Notes under the pieces: generated by a model
What the model was told of the DNA's origin: nothing
Seen by the model: the letters and a program-made list of their open reading frames with translations, nothing else
Database searches by the model: none
Origin: Moorena bouillonii PNG
Lineage (GTDB): Bacteria > Cyanobacteriota > Cyanobacteriia > Cyanobacteriales > Coleofasciculaceae
Assembly: GCF_001942495.1 (NCBI RefSeq)
Contig: NZ_MKZS01000001.1
Location: forward strand, 2,742,563-2,796,426
DNA: 53,864 bases
Direction of reading: 5' to 3'
Translations under genes and position numbers: made by a program
In this document: positions 8,346 to 17,991 of the stretch, piece by piece
Numbering within the stretch: the first letter of the stretch is position 1
Layout: each line of letters begins with the position of its first letter

Positions 8346-9848
8346 ATGACAGCAGTAATTGCTGATAGTCCCAACCAAGGCCAAATCTCAAAAGTCGGCT
8401 GGTGGGCTGGTAATGCTCGTTTTATTGAATTATCCGGTAAGTTGCTAGGCGCTCATATTGCCCATGCTGGTTTGATAGTCCTGTGGGCGGGAGCAATGAC
8501 CCTGTTTGAACTATCTCGCTACAACCCTGACGTGCCGATGTATGACCAGGGATTAATCTTGTTGCCCCACCTGGCTTCGTTAGGTTTAGGTGTTGGGTCT
8601 GGTGGTCAAATTATCGACACCTATCCCTATTTTGTGGTTGGGGTCTTGCATTTGATTTCCTCAGCAGTGCTCGGAGCTGGAGGACTTTACCATTCCCTGC
8701 TTACCCCAGATAAATTAACCAAAGATGGCACCTTTGTTGGTTTCTTTGGTTATGACTGGGAAGACTCCGACAAGATGACCACCATTATCGGGATTCACCT
8801 AATCCTTTTGGGGGTTGGTGCTTGGTTGTTGGTAGCTAAAGCCATGTTTTGGGGTGGACTATTTGACCCCTGGGCGAGTGGCGGTGGCAATGTACGAGTG
8901 ATTACCGATCCCACCCTTAGCCCTGTCAAAATTTTTGGCTACTTAGTTGGTGCATCCGGTTCAGAAGGCATGGCAGCAGTGAATAATTTACAAGATGTGG
9001 TTGGCGGTCACATCTGGATGGGTTTGATCTGCATTGGTGGTGGTTTCTGGCATATCTTGACTAAGCCGTTTAACTGGGCACGTGAGGTTTTGGTTTATTC
9101 CGGGGAAGCTTATCTCTCCTATAGCTTAGGAGCGATCGCCTACATGGGAATTTTGGCCGCCTACTTTGTCATGGTCAATGACACAGTTTATCCGGAAGTG
9201 TTCTATGGTCCAGTAGGCACTTTAGAATCCAGTGATGGCATCGTATCTGCTCGCGGTTGGTTGGCAGCATTCCACTTTGTCTTTGCCGTGTTGTTTCTGT
9301 TCGGTCATATCTGGCATGCTATCCGGGCGCGAGGAGCAGAAGCTGGTTTTGACTTCAAAAAAGGTGAGCTGATTAGCCCTCGGAGTAATCCCCAAGTAGG
9401 TGACTTAGCAACCCCAATTAACTCCTCAGATCTCAGCCTTAACTTCCTCAAAAACCTACCTATTTACCGTCCCGGTCTTTCTCCCCTGTCCAGGGGTCTA
9501 GAAATTGGCATGGCTCATGGGTATTTTATCTTTGGTCCGTTTGCCAAATTAGGACCGTTGCGGGATTCACAGATGGCAAACTTAGCTGGTGTTACAGCAG
9601 CCATTGCTCTGATTGTAATCGCGACCATCGGCCTATCAATCTACGGTACAGTCACCTTTAAGAAAGAGCTGCAAACTGTACCTCGACCCACATTCGTTAC
9701 TAGGGTACCTGAGGTACCAGAAACTATCCAAACTGCTGACGGATGGAGTCAGTTTGCTGGAGCTTTTCTAGTTGGTGGCGCAGGAGGAGCGATTTTTGCC
9801 TATCTGCTGGTCAATAACTTCAGTATGATTCAGGGAATGATGGGTTAA
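8346..9848 (+). CDS. CP43'-PsaL fusion chlorophyll-binding protein
   Basis: Residues 1 to about 340 form an IsiA/Pcb-type six-helix chlorophyll protein ([66 protein letters not shown]). From about residue 348 the sequence turns into photosystem I subunit [48 protein letters not shown] and [16 protein letters not shown], with PsaL-like membrane helices. The fusion gives 500 residues. PsaL forms the centre of PSI trimers and tetramers, so the fusion probably anchors a chlorophyll antenna at the PsaL position of PSI. Similar fusions are known in some filamentous cyanobacteria. AGAGG precedes the ATG. It lies 95 bp after the first IsiA-like gene. Confidence 0.93.
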   Translation: MTAVIADSPNQGQISKVGWWAGNARFIELSGKLLGAHIAHAGLIVLWAGAMTLFELSRYNPDVPMYDQGLILLPHLASLGLGVGSGGQIIDTYPYFVVGVLHLISSAVLGAGGLYHSLLTPDKLTKDGTFVGFFGYDWEDSDKMTTIIGIHLILLGVGAWLLVAKAMFWGGLFDPWASGGGNVRVITDPTLSPVKIFGYLVGASGSEGMAAVNNLQDVVGGHIWMGLICIGGGFWHILTKPFNWAREVLVYSGEAYLSYSLGAIAYMGILAAYFVMVNDTVYPEVFYGPVGTLESSDGIVSARGWLAAFHFVFAVLFLFGHIWHAIRARGAEAGFDFKKGELISPRSNPQVGDLATPINSSDLSLNFLKNLPIYRPGLSPLSRGLEIGMAHGYFIFGPFAKLGPLRDSQMANLAGVTAAIALIVIATIGLSIYGTVTFKKELQTVPRPTFVTRVPEVPETIQTADGWSQFAGAFLVGGAGGAIFAYLLVNNFSMIQGMMG

Positions 9849-10676
9849 AATAGTTGCTAAGAAGTCTCAACAAATGCTAGAGTAATTAATGGAGCATTCT
9901 ATACGCTTCTTAAAACAGGAGCTGTCTGGGGCTAGGAAGCCATGTCAACCCTAACCCCATTATCTCTTTTCCCTAGCTTAGATATAACTAACCGTTCATC
10001 CGTCCCATAGTGACAGCCAGGTTAAGTGCAACTTTGACCTAAACTATTGGAACAGACAATATGCCCTCCTTTTGGTTTCAGTTTATTGATAAAATTTAGT
10101 GATAAACTAGAAACGACCTAGAGGGCGTTCATAAAGATGGATGCCATAACCACGATGGATGTCTCCACTAGCAACTAGCATTTACTGCTATTGCTGCCAC
10201 TGTCGGCAACAGATGCCAATGCTGGAGGAAAGGATACTGACTGACTCTACCTCGGTAACCACTAAGCACAGCAAGCATACTACTTAGTTTCTCAACCATC
10301 TAGTAAGTATATGCGCTACGCGCACGCTGCGCGAACAGCTATCAGCACTCAGCAAGATTTTGAATCAAGTAAAACTTAGGGATTGAGTTAAAAATTACTT
10401 TCCCTTTAACTAAAGGCTGGTTAAAAATAGCTGAGCGCTGAGCGAGCAATCCTTACACCAAGGAGCATGTCATCTTTGTAATTCTGTACATAGATCCCCC
10501 CTAGCCCCCCTTAAAAAAGGGGGGAATTAGATTAAAAAGCCCCCCTTAATAAGGGGTAATTAGATGAAAAAGTCCCCCTTATTAAGGGGGATTTAGGGGG
10601 ATCTGAATCAGGAATTAATAAAATTAACATGCTGCTATTACACCATCTAATCAAAATCAATCAGGAGTAAATAAAA
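9849..10676. other. 828-bp spacer before isiB with GC-rich palindromic repeats
   Basis: I see no convincing gene. Positions 10493-10603 hold three related copies of a CCCCCTTAATAAGGGG-type palindrome, set as nested inverted repeats beginning GATCCCCCTA and ending TAGGGGGATC. A CTACGCGCACGCTGCGCG module lies at about 10315-10334. This palindrome class recurs in many cyanobacterial genomes and could fold as RNA hairpins between the fusion gene and isiB. isiB may therefore have its own promoter in 10604-10676. Confidence 0.7.
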
Positions 10677-11189
10677 ATGTCAAAAATAGGTCTTTTCGTC
10701 GGCTCTCAAACCGGTAAAACAGAGGCGGCAGCTGAGGAAATTCAAGAAGGACTTGGCGGTGATGGTGTCGTCACTATACATAAAATAGAAGAGGCTGAAA
10801 ATAGCGATTTTGAAAAGTACGACAATATCATCATCGGCTGTCCTACTTGGGATATTGGGGAATTACAAGCTGACTGGGATGGCTACTTTGAAGAGCTAGA
10901 TAATATCAACTTTAGTGGTAAGAAAGTTGCCTACTTTGGAACTGGAGACCAGGAGGGCTATCCCGATAACTTTATGGATGCCATTGGTATTCTAGAAACG
11001 AAAATTTCCGAATTGGGGGGTAGCACCGTTGGAAACTGGCCGAATGAGGGTTACGAATTTAATGAATCAAAAGCTCTCAAAAATGGTAAGTTTATTGGTC
11101 TTGCCCTGGATGACGATAACCAGTCTGAACTGACTGAAAAACGGATAAAAACTTGGGTAGCCCAACTCAAACAAGAGTTTGGAGTTTAG
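10677..11189 (+). CDS. isiB: Flavodoxin (long-chain), iron-stress electron carrier
   Basis: A classic 170-residue long-chain flavodoxin. The FMN phosphate loop is at residues 9-16 (GSQTGKTE), the first flavin-stacking aromatic follows CPTWDIGELQADW near 57, and the second is in GTGDQEGYPDNF near 95. Under iron limitation it replaces ferredoxin as acceptor from photosystem I. CAGGAG precedes the ATG by 9 bases. Its place after two IsiA-type genes matches the isiAB association of cyanobacteria, although the 828-bp spacer means the genes may not share one transcript. Confidence 0.96.
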   Translation: MSKIGLFVGSQTGKTEAAAEEIQEGLGGDGVVTIHKIEEAENSDFEKYDNIIIGCPTWDIGELQADWDGYFEELDNINFSGKKVAYFGTGDQEGYPDNFMDAIGILETKISELGGSTVGNWPNEGYEFNESKALKNGKFIGLALDDDNQSELTEKRIKTWVAQLKQEFGV

Positions 11190-11843
11190 TTTTTACAACC
11201 GTTGTAAGCTGGTAAGCATTCAGCCGTGAGCTTTTCGCTCACGCTACGCGAACAGCCGTTGGCCGTAGGCCACGCTACGCGAACAGCCGTGAGCTTTTCG
11301 CTCACGCTGCTTGAGGTGCTTATTTTATTCAAAAGCAGCTCAAGTAGTGTGCGCTATTGGCATAAACTGTTACCGTAGCCTGGCCATAGGCCTTTGGCTG
11401 AATGCTGAATGCTGAATGCTGAATGCTGAATGCTGAATGCTTACACCTGAAAACCGTCTCTATTTTATAAAGCTAGCTACGTTGACCGTTGACTATTGAC
11501 CACTGAAAGTTGATCGTTAACGGTCAACATTAATGACTTTCAAACATATAATAAAATGCTTCACCCCTATTGAAGATTTGTGATTAGAAAATTGCTATAG
11601 GGATCCGTGTAGGAATTATGATAATTTTTTATCCCTACTCCCGTCTTGATGCAGTCGCTCATGGGGGGAACCCCCAAGACCGCGCTGCATCGCTACTCCC
11701 TACTCCCTACTCCCTACTCCCTACTCCCTACTCCCTACTCCCGTCTTGATGCAGTCGCTCATGGGGGGAACCCCCAAGACCGCGCTGCATCGCTACTCCC
11801 TACTCCCTACTCCCTACTCCCTACTCCCTACTCCCTTTGCTAT
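11190..11843. repeat. Repeat-dense spacer between isiB and the hydrolase
   Basis: Several repeat types are stacked: GTGAGC/GCTCAC and CACGCTACGCGAACAG palindromic modules (11225-11305), GAATGCT heptads (11400-11440), GACCGTT-type repeats, ACTCCCT heptads (11697-11745 and 11795-11835), and two copies of a module starting GATGCAGTCGC and ending GCGCTGCATCG (about 11648-11693 and 11748-11793), each a palindrome centred on GGGGGGAACCCCC. The open frame through here (11646 onward) is repeat translation fused to the next gene. Confidence 0.85.
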
Positions 11844-12581
11844 ATGTCTAATTTGCCTGATATCCTTTGGTTGAATGTTAGTCCAAGTTTTCTACGTTTT
11901 GATCAGCCTTTAATTCGTTATTTGTCTAAACAAAAGCGAGTTGGCCAGTGGGAGTATCGCCAAAACCAAGATGAACCAACTTCTCTTGATATCGCCCTGA
12001 CCTTACTTCATGACTATCTCAAAACCTCAGATCATCCTATCCATCTGGTGGGCCACAGCACTGCCGGTTTGGTAGGACTACTGTATAGCCGTAAATATCC
12101 TGAAAAAGTCAAGTCTTTAACTCTATTATCAGTAGGTGTTAATCCCGCAGTTGACTGGCAAGCCCACTACTATGTGCAGCTCCAACTTTTACCCTGCACT
12201 CGCCAAGTGTTGCTTAGCCAAATGGTTAAGAGCATCTTTGGTCATCAGAATCACCAGATCACTAAAGGTTTAGTAACCATCCTAGAGCAGGATTTAGCTT
12301 ATTCTCCTTCTCCTCATTCCCTATATAAACGGGTTACTGTACCACCAACAGCAGTGCAAGTGCCATTAATGGTATGTGGTTGCAAGGATGACATTATTGT
12401 TGATTCTAATGCTTTGCAAGGATGGAAATCTTGGTTAAAAGAATGCGATCGCTTATGGGAATATCCCGAAGGGGGTCACTTCTGCCACTATTTCCATCCC
12501 CATCGAGTAGGACGGCAAATCGTCCGGTTCTGGGAATCCCTATCATCACCAGTCCCTGAGCCATTAGCGATTAGTAGTTAG
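11844..12581 (+). CDS. isiC: Alpha/beta hydrolase (IsiC-like)
   Basis: A 245-residue alpha/beta-hydrolase. The nucleophile elbow is GHSTAG (Ser near residue 77), an acid-bearing loop CGCKDDIIVDS lies near 177, and the terminal histidine is in EGGHFCHYFHPHRVG near 215. A hydrolase gene (isiC) follows isiB in some cyanobacterial isiABC operons, which supports the name by context; its substrate has not been settled. I start at the ATG at 11844 because everything upstream in frame is heptad repeat translation. No strong ribosome binding site is visible, since the leader itself is repeats. Confidence is high for the fold, moderate for the symbol. Confidence 0.82.
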   Translation: MSNLPDILWLNVSPSFLRFDQPLIRYLSKQKRVGQWEYRQNQDEPTSLDIALTLLHDYLKTSDHPIHLVGHSTAGLVGLLYSRKYPEKVKSLTLLSVGVNPAVDWQAHYYVQLQLLPCTRQVLLSQMVKSIFGHQNHQITKGLVTILEQDLAYSPSPHSLYKRVTVPPTAVQVPLMVCGCKDDIIVDSNALQGWKSWLKECDRLWEYPEGGHFCHYFHPHRVGRQIVRFWESLSSPVPEPLAISS

Positions 12582-12703
12582 GTAAGCTATCAGCTATCAG
12601 CTATCAGCCCAAGGCCTTTAGCTGATAGCTGATAGCTGATAGCTGAATACTTAAACTATCTGTAGCATCCATAAATTGAAATCTTATTAGTTAGTAGTTA
12701 AGC

Positions 12704-13033
12704 ATGTTCGAGATACTTCTTTTTCAGGTTATTCAACATTTGGCAACGTTTCTGTGCTGCATAGCTGCTTGGACATTAATCGGAATAGCTTTATGGCGGA
12801 TTAGGGTCACCTTTCAAGATGGTGTCGCTCATTTGAGACAATTACATCAAATTCCCTGTAGTCGCTGCGCTTTTTTTACTGGAGATTATCGCCTCAAGTG
12901 TACAGTACATCCGTCAAAGGCGCTAACAGAAGAGGCAATCAATTGTTATGACTATGAGGCAACTCTCAATCCTACTAGGGTTAACTCACGACGGTGTAAG
13001 TGTACTCATCAAGCTACTTCTAAAGTTGTGTGA
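12704..13033 (+). CDS. Small membrane protein with conserved cysteines
   Basis: This 109-residue protein has an N-terminal transmembrane helix (about residues 8-32) followed by a soluble tail with four spaced cysteines: CSRC near 50-53, KCTVHP near 66 and the INCYDYE motif near 81. The cysteine pattern looks like a metal or Fe-S ligand set. I believe similar small proteins are widespread in cyanobacteria, but I know no function. It follows the isiC-like gene by 122 bp on the same strand, so it may belong to the iron-stress group. It ends in a Cys/Arg-rich tail (RRCKCTHQ) of uncertain relevance. Confidence 0.7.
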   Translation: MFEILLFQVIQHLATFLCCIAAWTLIGIALWRIRVTFQDGVAHLRQLHQIPCSRCAFFTGDYRLKCTVHPSKALTEEAINCYDYEATLNPTRVNSRRCKCTHQATSKVV

Positions 13034-13458
13034 CGATAATGCGTTCGGCTCTGCCGCGCCTTTGGCGATTGGCCGTAGGCCACGCTACTTGAGGTGCAAG
13101 TTCGGTAAGCTATCAGCTTATGCGCTACGCGCACGCTACGCGAACAGTTATCAGCTATCAGCTATCAGTTATCAGTTATCAGCTAATGCGCTATGCGCAA
13201 GCTACTTGAGGTGCTTTTAAATAAGCGATGCAGCGCGGTCTTGGGGGAAACCCCAAGACCGCGCTGCATTAAGACAACAACTAAGCATTGGTTTAATCTT
13301 TTTTACGTCAGCACCTCAAGTGCGAATGGCTGACCGCTGACCGCTGTTCGGGTAGCGTGAGCTAAAAGCTCACGGCTGACAACAGCTTCAGTTTTCCAGC
13401 AGGTTTCTGGTTCCATAAGAATTGGGCTTTTAATAATAAACTTTATTGATAAATAGCT
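13034..13458. repeat. Repeat spacer with a 19-bp perfect hairpin
   Basis: Contains GGCCGTAGGCC, CTATCAG and TACGCGCACGC modules. At 13228-13269 a 19-bp perfect stem (ATGCAGCGCGGTCTTGGGG and its complement) closes on a GAAA loop. It belongs to the same GATGCAG...CTGCATC family as the modules at 11648, 11748 and 30270-30358. No gene is seen. Confidence 0.8.
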
Positions 13459-13495
13459 AAAAAATAAAAATCAGATCACCACCCTAGTGATCTGA
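13459..13495 (-). terminator. Rho-independent terminator of the minus-strand Pcb genes
   Basis: A 9-bp perfect stem (TCAGATCAC at 13471-13479 with GTGATCTGA at 13487-13495, 7-base loop) is followed, read on the minus strand, by TTTTTATTTTTT. It lies about 140 bases past the stop of the Pcb gene that ends at 13635. Confidence 0.8.
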
Positions 13496-13634
13496 TTGGC
13501 TGTTGGTTTACCATAAGGAGGACTAGCTTCCTGTCTAGAGAAGAAACCCTGGCTCTGTGTCTCGTCTAGATGGCAACTTACATTTTTAGTATACCACTTA
13601 ATGCTAAAAATTAGCAACTAGTTTTTCAAAGAAA

Positions 13635-14663
13635 TTATGACGAAGGCTCTGTCGTTGGATTGTCTTGGGATTTTGACAGTTTATCTAAGTACTTAATCTG
13701 AGTACTCATTAATACACTGCCAGAACGGGCTTGGACAGCATGCCACAAGTGCCCCCCTAAGAACAAGAGTCCCAAGAAAAACTGAACATTTGCTGCTACC
13801 AGACGGTTAGAACCGTAAAATTCAGTGGGAAAGACCGTAGTGTTGTTAGCAACAAAAGCAGCAGACACAAAAGCCATAAACGCTAGAGACCCTAAACTGT
13901 AGGAGAGGATTGCTTCTCCTTCAATCCGGAGCGCACTCCTAGCCCAGTTAAATGGAGTGGAGACAATATGCCAAATGCCGCCACCAATACACATCATCCC
14001 AATCCAAATATGACCACCAATGACATCCTCTAAATTATTGACAGCTGCCATTCCAAGAGGATTCCAAGCCCCATCGACAATGCCAAAGAGATAACCAAAG
14101 ATAGTCACTGGGTTAAGCGTTGGGCTGGTAATGATACGTACATTGCCGACAGCAGCGTCATAAATGCCACCAAAGACCATTGCCTTGGCTACCAGCAACA
14201 AGGCACCCACACCTAGGAAAATCAGATGATGCCCTAAAATAAAGCTGAGCTTTTTGGGGTCAGTCCATTCATAGTGGAATTTAGGGGCGCGTCCAGTGCC
14301 ATCTTTCAAATTTGCAACACCACTAAAAACATGAAATAGACCACCTGCACCCAAAACAGCCGATGCAGCTAGATGCAAAATGCCAATCACAAAATAGGGA
14401 TAGGTATCTGTGACCACACCACCGGGTGCGACACCCCAGCCTAAAGTGGCTAAGTGGGGTAACAAGGTTAATCCTTGCTCGGACATGGGCTGACCAGGCA
14501 CAAGCTGGGAAATTTCCGCTATGGTAGTTGCGCCTGCCCAGAACATAATCAAACCAGCGTGAGCAATATGAGCTCCTAATAATTGACCGGATAAGTCCCT
14601 AAGACGGGCATTACCAAGCAACCAATCCGGATTAGTTCGTGATGGAATACTATTTGTTGTCAT
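13635..14663 (-). CDS. IsiA/Pcb-family chlorophyll-binding protein
   Basis: This 342-residue member of the CP43' family shows [23 protein letters not shown] at the N-terminus, [16 protein letters not shown] near residue 90, an [16 protein letters not shown] helix, [17 protein letters not shown] near 215 and a final [13 protein letters not shown] helix. The membrane-spanning histidines expected as chlorophyll ligands are kept, and the large lumenal loop of CP43 is absent. The C-terminal tail (about 20 residues, Ser/Lys/Gln rich) is not shared with the neighbours. It is second in a minus-strand pair, 145 bp after the isiA-like gene, and both face the plus-strand isi genes convergently. Confidence 0.92.
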   Translation of the reverse strand: MTTNSIPSRTNPDWLLGNARLRDLSGQLLGAHIAHAGLIMFWAGATTIAEISQLVPGQPMSEQGLTLLPHLATLGWGVAPGGVVTDTYPYFVIGILHLAASAVLGAGGLFHVFSGVANLKDGTGRAPKFHYEWTDPKKLSFILGHHLIFLGVGALLLVAKAMVFGGIYDAAVGNVRIITSPTLNPVTIFGYLFGIVDGAWNPLGMAAVNNLEDVIGGHIWIGMMCIGGGIWHIVSTPFNWARSALRIEGEAILSYSLGSLAFMAFVSAAFVANNTTVFPTEFYGSNRLVAANVQFFLGLLFLGGHLWHAVQARSGSVLMSTQIKYLDKLSKSQDNPTTEPSS

Positions 14664-14714
14664 GAAAACTGAGTATATCTCTATCTAAAACATAAATTTG
14701 GTAGAGTGCTACTC

Positions 14715-14795
14715 AGCAGCCCAGGAAATTTTTGGTTTAGTAGGTGTTAGATTGATTGGACAGCAGCTAACACCTACTATCTAGAGAGGGCTGCT
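14715..14795. other. Nested long hairpin between the two minus-strand Pcb genes
   Basis: An inner perfect 13-bp stem (14738-14750 with 14767-14779) is enclosed by an outer 8-bp stem AGCAGCCC/GGGCTGCT (14715-14722 with 14788-14795). TTTTT overlaps the plus-strand end. On the minus strand it forms the leader of the downstream Pcb gene, so it could process, stabilise or attenuate the dicistronic message. Confidence 0.6.
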
Positions 14796-14808
14796 TTTTA
14801 CTAGCTAA

Positions 14809-15825
14809 TTAATTCAACCCTTCCTCAAATTTCTTAAAGTCAACGCCGATGGAACGCAATGCATGCCATAGGTGACCTTGAAGAAAGAAGAAAGCGAGGA
14901 AGAAGTGGGCATTGGCCAACCAGCAGCGAGGAGTGTGGGCACCCAAAGGCAACTCAATAGTGTCAGCAAAATATGGCGAAACACCAAGCTTGACCTCTAA
15001 GGCAGGACCATAGAATTCGACGGGATAGGCTAGGGTATTAACTGCGCAGAAGTAAGCTGCTACAAATCCTGCCAGAGCAATACCGCCGAGAGAGTAGGAA
15101 AGAACCGCTTCTCCCTCGAAGCTTACGAGATTCTTTGCCCACTTCAGTGGTGGGATGAGGATGTGCCAAATACCACCACCAACGAGTAGCAAGCCAACAT
15201 AGATGTGACCGCCTACCAAGTCTTCTAAGTTATCCACCGAGGCAAAATGGGTTTGATAGCCATAGATTGCCAATGGATTAAGATTTGGGCTGGTAACGAG
15301 CCTGACATCATGAATGGTGGCATCGTATAGTCCGCCAAAGTACATGGCTTTCGCGGCCAATAACAGAGCGCCTACTCCTAGAAAAATGAGATGATGCCCA
15401 AGAATAAAGCCTAACTTCTTAGGGTCATTCCATTCAAAGTGGAATTTAGCGGCACGACCACCAGCATCTTTCAATTGCGCTGGGCCTTTAGTGGCATGGA
15501 ACAGAGCACCCGCTCCCAGAACAGCCGAGGAGATCAGGTGTAGAACGCCAATCACAAAATAGGGGTAAGTATCCACTATCTGACCGCCTGAGCCTACACC
15601 CCAGCCCAAAGTAGCTAAGTGGGGCAGCAGAATCAGCCCCTGCTCACCCATTGGCAGGGTGGGATCATACCAAGAAATTTCAAACAGAGTAAATGCTCCA
15701 GCCCAAAAAACGATCAGGGCTGCTTGGCCGACATGAGCAGCTATAAATGTGCCAGACAAGTTGGCTAGGCGGGCGTTACCAGCCCACCAGTCATATTTAA
15801 CCTCGGGATTACCGTATGTTTGCAT
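14809..15825 (-). CDS. isiA: IsiA, iron-stress chlorophyll-binding protein (CP43')
   Basis: A 338-residue CP43' protein. Of the four paralogues here its N-terminus ([19 protein letters not shown]) looks most like canonical IsiA. It keeps the six helices ([92 protein letters not shown]). IsiA rings photosystem I under iron limitation to enlarge its antenna and dissipate energy. A possible Fur box lies 138 bp upstream. It leads the minus-strand pair with the 13635-14663 paralogue. The symbol rests on N-terminal resemblance from memory; the family is certain. Confidence 0.87.
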   Translation of the reverse strand: MQTYGNPEVKYDWWAGNARLANLSGTFIAAHVGQAALIVFWAGAFTLFEISWYDPTLPMGEQGLILLPHLATLGWGVGSGGQIVDTYPYFVIGVLHLISSAVLGAGALFHATKGPAQLKDAGGRAAKFHFEWNDPKKLGFILGHHLIFLGVGALLLAAKAMYFGGLYDATIHDVRLVTSPNLNPLAIYGYQTHFASVDNLEDLVGGHIYVGLLLVGGGIWHILIPPLKWAKNLVSFEGEAVLSYSLGGIALAGFVAAYFCAVNTLAYPVEFYGPALEVKLGVSPYFADTIELPLGAHTPRCWLANAHFFLAFFFLQGHLWHALRSIGVDFKKFEEGLN

Positions 15826-15962
15826 ACTCGATCCTTACTCGATCCTTAATTGCTTCATTGTTTCACCACCTCCTGTTTAGGGTTGAGGTGAAATCACATG
15901 AATCGATTGTGCAGCATTAGGGAAGCAATTTAAAGTAACTTGCAATATTTTGTAATATTTAT

Positions 15963-15977
15963 TGCGAATTATTAGCA
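15963..15977. promoter_or_regulatory. Possible Fur box upstream of isiA
   Basis: TGCGAATTATTAGCA is a near-palindrome. Its reverse complement matches the 7-1-7 Fur consensus at 11 of 14 positions. It is 138 bp from the isiA start in AT-rich promoter-like DNA. The site is inferred by pattern only. Confidence 0.4.
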
Positions 15978-16415
15978 TTTCTAGGATTCAAAAATTATCT
16001 AAAACTCTTGTCTATAAAAAGTTACAGGGATTTAAGCTAATCCAAAATTACCCAAAATTGTTGTCAACGCCTATCATCAGTTTTTATTTTATAAATAAGT
16101 TTTATCATTAGTTTTTCTAATAGTTGGCTAAAATGCTGTTAAAATAGGAATATATACTGCTGTCAGTCAGTTCAAACTTGACTTATAGATCTGAGCTATT
16201 ATTGAAATCGTACAATTTAACTATGATTTAGTAAAACTTAGGGCTTAGCCACCTTATACACTACAGATAGTAATTTTTTATCCTGTTTAGCGCTATATTT
16301 ATGGTTTAGTAACGGACGGAAGTGTCAGTGGTCCTTGATCTAATGGCCTATGGGTCTAACCACCCTTATCGGTTTAATGTCATCACAAATTCTATAATAG
16401 ACCCTTTGGTAACAC

Positions 16416-16442
16416 TTGACAAATTTTAGCAATACGTATAAT
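16416..16442 (+). promoter_or_regulatory. Promoter of a possible small RNA
   Basis: Perfect TTGACA (16416-16421) and perfect TATAAT (16437-16442), separated by 15 bases. Both boxes are consensus; the spacing is shorter than the ideal 17. No protein gene follows on this strand before a terminator at 16488-16528. Confidence 0.5.
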
Positions 16443-16448
16443 GTCTAT

Positions 16449-16528
16449 CCTAGACATCTTCTCTTATGTCTGATTACGAGCCATAATCGCGGCAGAGATT
16501 ATATTTACTACTCTCTGCCGCGCTTTTT
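16449..16528 (+). ncRNA. Candidate ~80-nt small RNA between isiA and the EfeO-like gene
   Basis: The segment starts about 7 bases after a consensus -10 box and ends in a strong intrinsic terminator: an 11-bp stem 16488-16498/16512-16522 followed by TTTTT. An upstream hairpin pairs AGACAT (16452-16457) with ATGTCT (16466-16471). ATGTCTA at 16441-16447 could pair with the same TAGACAT, giving mutually exclusive folds if transcription starts earlier. It is not recognisable as Yfr1, as no CUCCUCAC-type motif is present. The rest of 15826-16654 shows AT-rich promoter DNA for isiA and no gene. Confidence 0.45.
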
Positions 16529-16654
16529 GCTTCTCGTTTACCGGAATAGGCATGATCGTCTTAGGCCAATGGTATTAGGCATCAGTAGGATTAAGGGCAA
16601 AAACCATTAACTCAAAACCCAACAGCTAACACTGTGCCACCGTGCCACCGTTCC

Positions 16655-17536
16655 CTAAACTTCGAAACCAACGGGTATTTCTAAAACCTTTGCTGCTTTG
16701 ACCAACGCTCTGCGGAACCTATAGCCGACGTCCACAATATCTTTTCGCTGACTAATGTCGAGAGAACTATAGGGTTGAGCTGCAACTTCGCCCTGGGTGA
16801 AGTAAGGTTTAAGCTTGCCTTTGGCTGCTTTATAAGCTGCCTTAACCTCTTGATCCACACTGGGGTCTTTGTCTGCCACTTTTGCTGAATAGGGAGCATA
16901 CTGGCTGAAAATTCCGATCCAGTTATCTGAGAAGATTAACAGGCTCTGATCCGACCAAGTTTCTTCTTCGCCACAAATCTTCTTGGCTACTACTTCTGTC
17001 GCCAAAGCAATCATCCCCTCAAAGTTCAAGGTGGAATTGAAGTTCTGCCGCTGATCTAAATCTTTGATTAGGGTTTTGACGCTCTCGACTAACTCTTTAG
17101 CAAAAGGAAGCGCTGCTTTCACGTTCCCTTCCCGGTACAAGAGAACTTCGATCCGGTGAAATCCCTTAAATTCTGGGTTATCCTCCCCGCCATCAAAACC
17201 AGAGGGGCGAGCATCAATATCCCGGTCAGTTTCTTCAAAGCTGGCTGCGTAGGTTTCAATTTGCTCGTAAGGAGGACGGGCTTTGACATAGGCGTCTTTG
17301 GCATTTTCCAAATTGCCACTGCGAATTGCTTTCACTAAGTCTTCGACAAGGGGTAGCTGTACTTGAGCTTGTTGTCGGAAATACCTTAAGCCCTGATCAA
17401 CCTCTGCAGCATAGGGGTCTCTAGCAGCTGCAATTAACTCCTTGCTTGAACCAGGGCGAATTAGACTAGAAGCGGCTACGGTGCCTAAACCACCTACACC
17501 AGCAATTTGTAGTATTGTTCGTCGATTAATTGTCAT
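16655..17536 (-). CDS. EfeO/imelysin-family periplasmic protein with Tat signal
   Basis: A 293-residue M75/imelysin-like protein. It opens with a twin-arginine signal (NRRTILQIAG, then a hydrophobic stretch to about residue 27), so it is probably exported folded. The family signature GxHxxE appears as GFHRIE near residue 125, preceded by FDGGEDNPEFK. Domains of this type occur in EfeO of the EfeUOB iron-uptake system and in outer-surface imelysins, and bind metal. No efeU or efeB is in the window. Its position beside isiA supports a role in iron acquisition. A firm EfeO name is not justified without the partners. Confidence 0.83.
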   Translation of the reverse strand: MTINRRTILQIAGVGGLGTVAASSLIRPGSSKELIAAARDPYAAEVDQGLRYFRQQAQVQLPLVEDLVKAIRSGNLENAKDAYVKARPPYEQIETYAASFEETDRDIDARPSGFDGGEDNPEFKGFHRIEVLLYREGNVKAALPFAKELVESVKTLIKDLDQRQNFNSTLNFEGMIALATEVVAKKICGEEETWSDQSLLIFSDNWIGIFSQYAPYSAKVADKDPSVDQEVKAAYKAAKGKLKPYFTQGEVAAQPYSSLDISQRKDIVDVGYRFRRALVKAAKVLEIPVGFEV

Positions 17537-17991
17537 GGGGTTAAACTTGAGAAAGATTCTTTTTTAGCTTCGATTATTATAGTAGACCTTGATCAACTTG
17601 ATAAAAATATTTCTCGATAAATTAAATCTTAAAGATGTGATCAAGAGATTGTGAAGAGGTGCTGAAGACACAAGTATCCCATACCACCCAAACAAAATGG
17701 CAAAAAAAAATTGGCAAGTCAGACTAGTCTTACTGATCCCAATTCTGCAAACTACGGCTACTCATCTATTTATCTCCCCATCTCCTCATCTATTTATCTC
17801 CCCATCTCCCCATCTCCCCATCTCCCCATCTCCTCATCTATTTATCTCCCCATCTATTTATCTCCCCATCTATTTATCTCCCCATCTCCCCATCTCCCCA
17901 TCTCCCCACCCCTCCCACACTCCCCATTTGGCCCTGAGGTAAACAACCTACCCCTGTGGGCTACTCCTGCTCCCTCAAACCAACACCTATC
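17537..17991. repeat. CTCCCCAT/CTATTTAT octad repeats
   Basis: About 17760-17912 consists of alternating CTCCCCAT-type and CTATTTAT-type units. Open frames here encode only ISPSPHLP-like repeats and are not genes. The part before 17700 is the AT-rich promoter region of the EfeO-like gene, without a site I can defend. Confidence 0.8.

Noticed and set aside
16443-16528. Yfr1 homologue
   Set aside because: The conserved single-stranded CUCCUCAC-type motif of Yfr1 is absent.
16416-16610. 64-residue frame over the candidate small RNA
   Set aside because: Starts inside the -35 box and runs through the terminator stem, so it cannot be translated from that promoter.
17537-17700. Fur box upstream of the EfeO-like gene
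   Set aside because: The best matches reach only 9 of 14 positions, no better than chance in AT-rich DNA.
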